A DNA stretch of 14,032 nucleotides, from the NCBI GenBank assembly GCA_018377375.1, contig JAGZZN010000049.1, positions 1 through 14,032 on the forward strand. Direction: 5' to 3'. The translations under genes were made by a program, and so were the position numbers. Origin of the DNA: Streptococcus parasanguinis. GTDB lineage: Bacteria > Bacillota > Bacilli > Lactobacillales > Streptococcaceae. A model generated the notes under the pieces. It did not search any database. It saw only the letters and a list, made by a program, of their open reading frames with translations, and was not told the DNA's origin. Below are positions 12,400 through 14,032 of the stretch, in pieces; position 1 is the stretch's first letter; each line of letters begins with the position of its first letter.

Positions 12400-13275
12400 C
12401 TATGAGGAAGAGTTATCTTTTTGTACCTTGAAAAGTTTCCGATAAATCGCTTCTTGGTCTTGCGTCGGAGCAATTTGGTTGAGATCCAAGTAGTGTGAGA
12501 ATCCATTTAATTGCCCTTGAGAGGTATATTGATGCAAGTCGTATTCCGTGTTGGTATCTGGCGTGGCATTATAGTAGCCATCATCAAATCCATAAGTAGG
12601 AATCCAAAGAGCCGTAAATTTATCAGTGGAGATACTATGTTCTTCCATGAAGTAAGTTCCGATATAGAGTCCAATATTTTTTGCACCCAAAGCTTGTAGT
12701 TTTGCTCGGAAAGCTTCAACACCTGCGTTCATATCCTTCATGGTTTTTTCCTCAACGTCTAACCAATAGTAGGTCGGTTTGTAAGGAGAAGCAGCCTTGT
12801 AAAATTCCTCTGCTTCTTTTTCCATTTCTTTTTTATCCTTAGCAGCGACATAAGCATAGACTGCGACAGGGATATTTCGTTTTTGGAATTCTTGGATATG
12901 GGTTTTAAAAGATTTATCCAGACCATTTAAGTAGGTTGCCGCATTTTCCTTTTTAGCTTGAGCCCCACTATGGACACGAACGATCACACCTCCCACATTT
13001 TGGGAGAGGACATCGTAATCAATTTCACTAGGCAATTGCCAGCCTGAGATATCTATGATCGGGCGGCCAACCAGTTCTGGATTGATGTCTTCTTCTTTTT
13101 TAGAAGAAGAGCTTGCAGTAGTTGTTTTTCGAGGTGTATTGGAGTTCGGAATGGTTTTGGTTGTTTCTTGTCGCTCTCTGGCTTGCAGATCGGCAATCGT
13201 TCGTGAAAGAACGAGAAAAGAAATGATACCGATAAAAAAGACCAAGAGAACAACGGGTTTTATCCTTTTTCTCAT
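12400..13275 (-). CDS. Membrane-anchored GH25 (lysozyme-like) muramidase
   Basis: A cell-wall hydrolase of the glycoside hydrolase 25 family, which cuts MurNAc-GlcNAc bonds. 291 residues: basic start, one hydrophobic segment (8-24, signal anchor without lipobox or sortase motif), a Thr/Ser/Lys-rich linker (35-63), then the GH25 barrel. Family residues seen: Asp75 in IIDISGWQ, VGGVIVRVHSG (94-104), VAVYAYVAA (137-145), the catalytic-type pair Asp173/Glu175 in YYWLDVEE, IGLYIGTYF (201-209), LWIPTYG (223-229), YDLHQYTSQG (245-254) and Asp264 near the end. There are no choline-binding or LysM repeats, so the anchor places it at the membrane-wall interface. The ATG at 13275 has no Shine-Dalgarno; the promoter position indicates a leaderless mRNA. 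It is divergent from ftsW, in keeping with a role in wall growth or division (inference). Confidence 0.88.
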   Translation of the reverse strand: MRKRIKPVVLLVFFIGIISFLVLSRTIADLQARERQETTKTIPNSNTPRKTTTASSSSKKEEDINPELVGRPIIDISGWQLPSEIDYDVLSQNVGGVIVRVHSGAQAKKENAATYLNGLDKSFKTHIQEFQKRNIPVAVYAYVAAKDKKEMEKEAEEFYKAASPYKPTYYWLDVEEKTMKDMNAGVEAFRAKLQALGAKNIGLYIGTYFMEEHSISTDKFTALWIPTYGFDDGYYNATPDTNTEYDLHQYTSQGQLNGFSHYLDLNQIAPTQDQEAIYRKLFKVQKDNSSS

Positions 13276-13283
13276 ACAGAAAC

Positions 13284-13312
13284 ATTTTACCGTAAAAAAA
13301 ACGAAAAGGCAA
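13284..13312 (-). promoter_or_regulatory. GH25 promoter, positioned for a leaderless transcript
   Basis: Reverse strand: -35 TTGCCT (13307-13312), 17-bp spacer, -10 TAAAAT (13284-13289). Seven bases past the -10 is G13277, two bases before the A of the ATG (13275). The predicted mRNA thus starts GUAUG, with no leader for an SD. Confidence 0.6.
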
Positions 13313-13464
13313 AACTTAATGCTTAAAAGATGCTGATTTCAGCCATTATTTTCAAAAAAAAGGAATCTTTTCATCGAAAAAGGATAAAAATATATGAAAA
13401 TAAGAAGAATGATTAGAATATTTCTTGAAAATAGGGAAGAAGCCGAATCTTTTCTGGCCTTTCC

Positions 13465-13493
13465 TTGGTTTTGCTTCTTAAAAATGATATAAT
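13465..13493 (+). promoter_or_regulatory. ftsW promoter
   Basis: -35 TTGGTT (13465-13470), 17-bp spacer, extended -10 TGATATAAT (13485-13493). Start near 13500, leader about 24 nt. Confidence 0.72.
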
Positions 13494-13523
13494 GAAGGTT
13501 GAACATTAGAAATATGGTGAATT

Positions 13524-14032
13524 ATGAAAATTGAAAAAAGACATCTTTTAAATTATTCCATCCTCATTCCCTATTTGATTTTATCCATTATTGGTTTGAT
13601 TGTAGTCTATTCGACAACAAGTGCCTTGGCAATTCAAAGTGGAGTGAGTTCTACTCGGATGGTGCGGACACAGGGACTCTTTTTTATCCTTAGTCTCCTA
13701 ACCATCGCCTTGATTTATAAATTTAGCTTAAAGTTTCTTCGAAATAAAAAAGTGCTGGCTTTTGTCATCTTTATTGAAGTGATTTTGTTGATTTTGTCTA
13801 GGTTTATCACGGATACGGTCAATGGAGCTCACGGTTGGTTGACAATTCCTGGAGGGTTCAGTATCCAGCCAGCGGAGTACCTCAAGGTGATCTTAGTCTG
13901 GTATCTAGCTTTGATCTTTTCTAAACGACAAGACGAGATACGCGATTATGATTATCAAGCCTTGACCCACAATGAATGGATTCCAAGGAATTTAAACGAT
14001 TGGCGTTGGCTGACCTTGATTCTGATTGGAAT
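13524..14032 (+). CDS. ftsW: FtsW, SEDS-family septal peptidoglycan polymerase, 3' end cut by window
   Basis: The frame from ATG 13524 stays open to the window end (169 codons; the full protein is about 400). FtsW is a multi-spanning membrane glycosyltransferase that builds septal peptidoglycan with its class b PBP partner. The N-terminus MKIEKRHLLNYSILIPYLIL matches my memory of streptococcal FtsW; TM1 is about 12-30, TM2 about 50-66, TM3 about 76-92. The SEDS signature block is present: NGAHGWLTIPGGFSIQPAEY (100-119), followed by LKVILVW. GGTGA (13516-13520) is a weak and close SD (three bases), but no other in-frame start is better. FtsW rather than RodA is favoured by the N-terminus; the catalytic loops lie beyond the window. 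Confidence 0.92.
   Translation, partial: MKIEKRHLLNYSILIPYLILSIIGLIVVYSTTSALAIQSGVSSTRMVRTQGLFFILSLLTIALIYKFSLKFLRNKKVLAFVIFIEVILLILSRFITDTVNGAHGWLTIPGGFSIQPAEYLKVILVWYLALIFSKRQDEIRDYDYQALTHNEWIPRNLNDWRWLTLILIG

Noticed and set aside
13394..13492. 32-codon ORF upstream of ftsW
   Set aside because: Weak SD, overlaps the ftsW promoter and ends inside its -10; composition looks random. Left out without conservation data.
1..14032. CRISPR arrays, tRNA/rRNA genes, complete IS elements, phage or conjugative modules
   Set aside because: Looked for regularly spaced repeats, cloverleaf-like or CCA-ended segments, transposase or integrase motifs; none seen.

Overview
The window reads as chromosomal DNA of an oral or viridans-type Streptococcus. 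This is inferred from protein-level recognition (FtsW N-terminus, LysS, glutathione reductase, a PC4-like YdbC protein, a pneumococcal-type MacAB-like ABC exporter), strong AGGAGG ribosome binding sites, canonical TTGACA/TATAAT promoters and moderately low GC. From memory, S. pneumoniae has the same neighbourhood of ydbC-like, gor and the three exporter genes (SP_0782 to SP_0787 region). The species cannot be fixed without a search.

Left end (1-1900), visibly more AT-rich than the rest and accessory-looking: a 14-TM-type (DHA2) MFS drug exporter cut by the window edge (minus), a short probably frameshifted ORF just upstream of it, and a divergent HxlR-family regulator (plus). The region between regulator and short ORF holds two palindromes. 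Behind the regulator lie a possible 25-residue hydrophobic peptide ORF, a perfect 13-bp inverted repeat and terminator hairpins.

Centre-left (1900-4600): a small conserved hypothetical protein (minus), a YdbC/PC4-type nucleic-acid-binding protein (plus), then a two-gene operon: a cobalamin-independent methionine synthase core protein (MetE C-terminal type, TTG start) and a cyclase-family metal hydrolase. A palindrome close to the streptococcal MET-box lies upstream of this operon's promoter, which suggests methionine-responsive control.

Centre (4600-9400): glutathione reductase (minus) facing away from a three-gene MacAB-like exporter operon (membrane fusion protein, ABC ATPase, FtsX-type permease, with overlapping coding regions). 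Shared bidirectional terminators separate convergent genes.

Right (9400-14032): lysS (plus); a minus-strand pair of histidine phosphatase (GTG start) and YbaK/EbsC-type deacylase; a membrane-anchored GH25 lysozyme-like protein whose promoter lies so close to its ATG that the mRNA should be leaderless; and the first 169 codons of ftsW (plus), cut by the window edge. No rRNA, tRNA, CRISPR array, complete insertion sequence or phage module was seen. The most unusual items are the leaderless GH25 mRNA, the MET-box-controlled metE-core/cyclase operon, and the regulatory palindromes and broken small ORF at the left end.
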